From Lumbricus terrestris (lineage: Eukaryota; Annelida; Clitellata; Crassiclitellata; Lumbricidae), in NCBI GenBank assembly GCA_949752735.1, contig OX457036.1, forward strand, positions 98,003,761-98,067,760: a DNA stretch of 64,000 nt, in the 5' to 3' direction. Below the pieces are notes generated by a model. It did no database searches, was not told the origin of the DNA, and worked only from the letters and a program-made list of their open reading frames with translations. Shown here piece after piece: positions 63,690 to 64,000 of this stretch. The position numbers and the translations under genes were made by a program. Positions within the stretch are counted from its first letter, which is position 1, and each line of letters begins with the position of its first letter.

Positions 63690-64000
63690 ATGCAGGATAT
63701 CTTACACTGGCTCCCTTCTCCACAGCGGATTGCACACAGGGTCTGTGCGCTGGTTATGCGGTGCATTGAAGGACTAGCTCCACCCTATCTTCGAGAACTC
63801 TGCTGTTCCACCTTGGGAGTTCAGCGTCGATCGACCCTCCGATCGGCGAACCACGCTGAGCTTCAGGTTCCCCGCTCACGGACTGCTATCCGACAGCGTC
63901 GTTCATTCTCTGTTGCAGGTCCTACAGCTTGGAATGGTCTCCCTGTTACACTGCGCTTAATTCCCAGAGGTCACTCCGCTCTGTTCCTTAAGAACCTAAA
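63690..64000 (+). mobile_element. CR1/L2-like LINE 3' end (continues past the window)
   Basis: The plus strand is open and reads LHWLPSPQRIAHRVCALVMR, APPYLRELC, RRSTLRSANHAELQVPRSR and RRSFSVAGPTAWNGLPVTLR, the full C-terminal signature of CR1/L2 polymerases. It is the least decayed LINE end in the window. Confidence 0.85.

Overview
This is nuclear genomic DNA from an animal, most likely a marine invertebrate, though the sequence alone does not fix the phylum. The evidence is spliced host genes with phase-0 GT-AG introns, many LINE, SINE, hAT, Helitron and MITE copies, long microsatellites, and no bacterial gene organisation outside one mobile element.

Positions 1-38,600 hold two tandem paralogous host genes on the minus strand: gene A (coding exons between 2420 and 7877) and gene B (19820-35012). 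Each has five coding exons of matching size (51, 144, 123 and 120 nt, then a terminal exon of 147 or 156 nt). They encode about 194- and 197-residue single-pass type II membrane proteins that look like BRICHOS-domain proteins. Their introns are full of transposable elements, many with exact target-site duplications (TSDs): hAT elements (8-bp TSD), Helitrons (A|T insertion, CTAG end), a TA-flanked MITE, a 9-bp-TSD element with telomere-like filler, CR1/L2-like LINE 3' ends and a tRNA-derived SINE.

Positions 38,668-54,589 are a complete 15,922-bp Polinton/Maverick (adintovirus-type) element. It has 328-bp terminal inverted repeats (TIRs) that I find identical base for base, and a 6-bp TSD (ATTGAT). 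The left block (minus strand) encodes a zinc-ribbon/phospholipase-A2-like protein and a chromodomain integrase. The centre (plus strand) encodes a packaging ATPase, a candidate penton, a membrane-active minor protein, small virion-like proteins, a partly duplicated gene cluster and the major capsid protein. The right block (minus strand) encodes two fibre-like proteins, an adenain-type protease, a zinc-ribbon/HNH-like protein and a 1275-codon protein-primed DNA polymerase B. No frame looks broken. The integrase frame has no ATG of its own and lies in the -1 frame of the PLA2-like gene, just after an A7 slippery run, which suggests gag-pol-like frameshift expression. Almost every other frame starts in a TATAAAATG-like box.

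Positions 54,596-64,000 are host intergenic DNA with more transposons: hAT elements at 55.8-56.3 and 57.3-58.9 kb, a Harbinger-like element at 59.0-60.0 kb, a 9-bp-TSD fold-back element at 61.2-62.3 kb and a LINE end at 63.7-64.0 kb. No further host gene could be defined.
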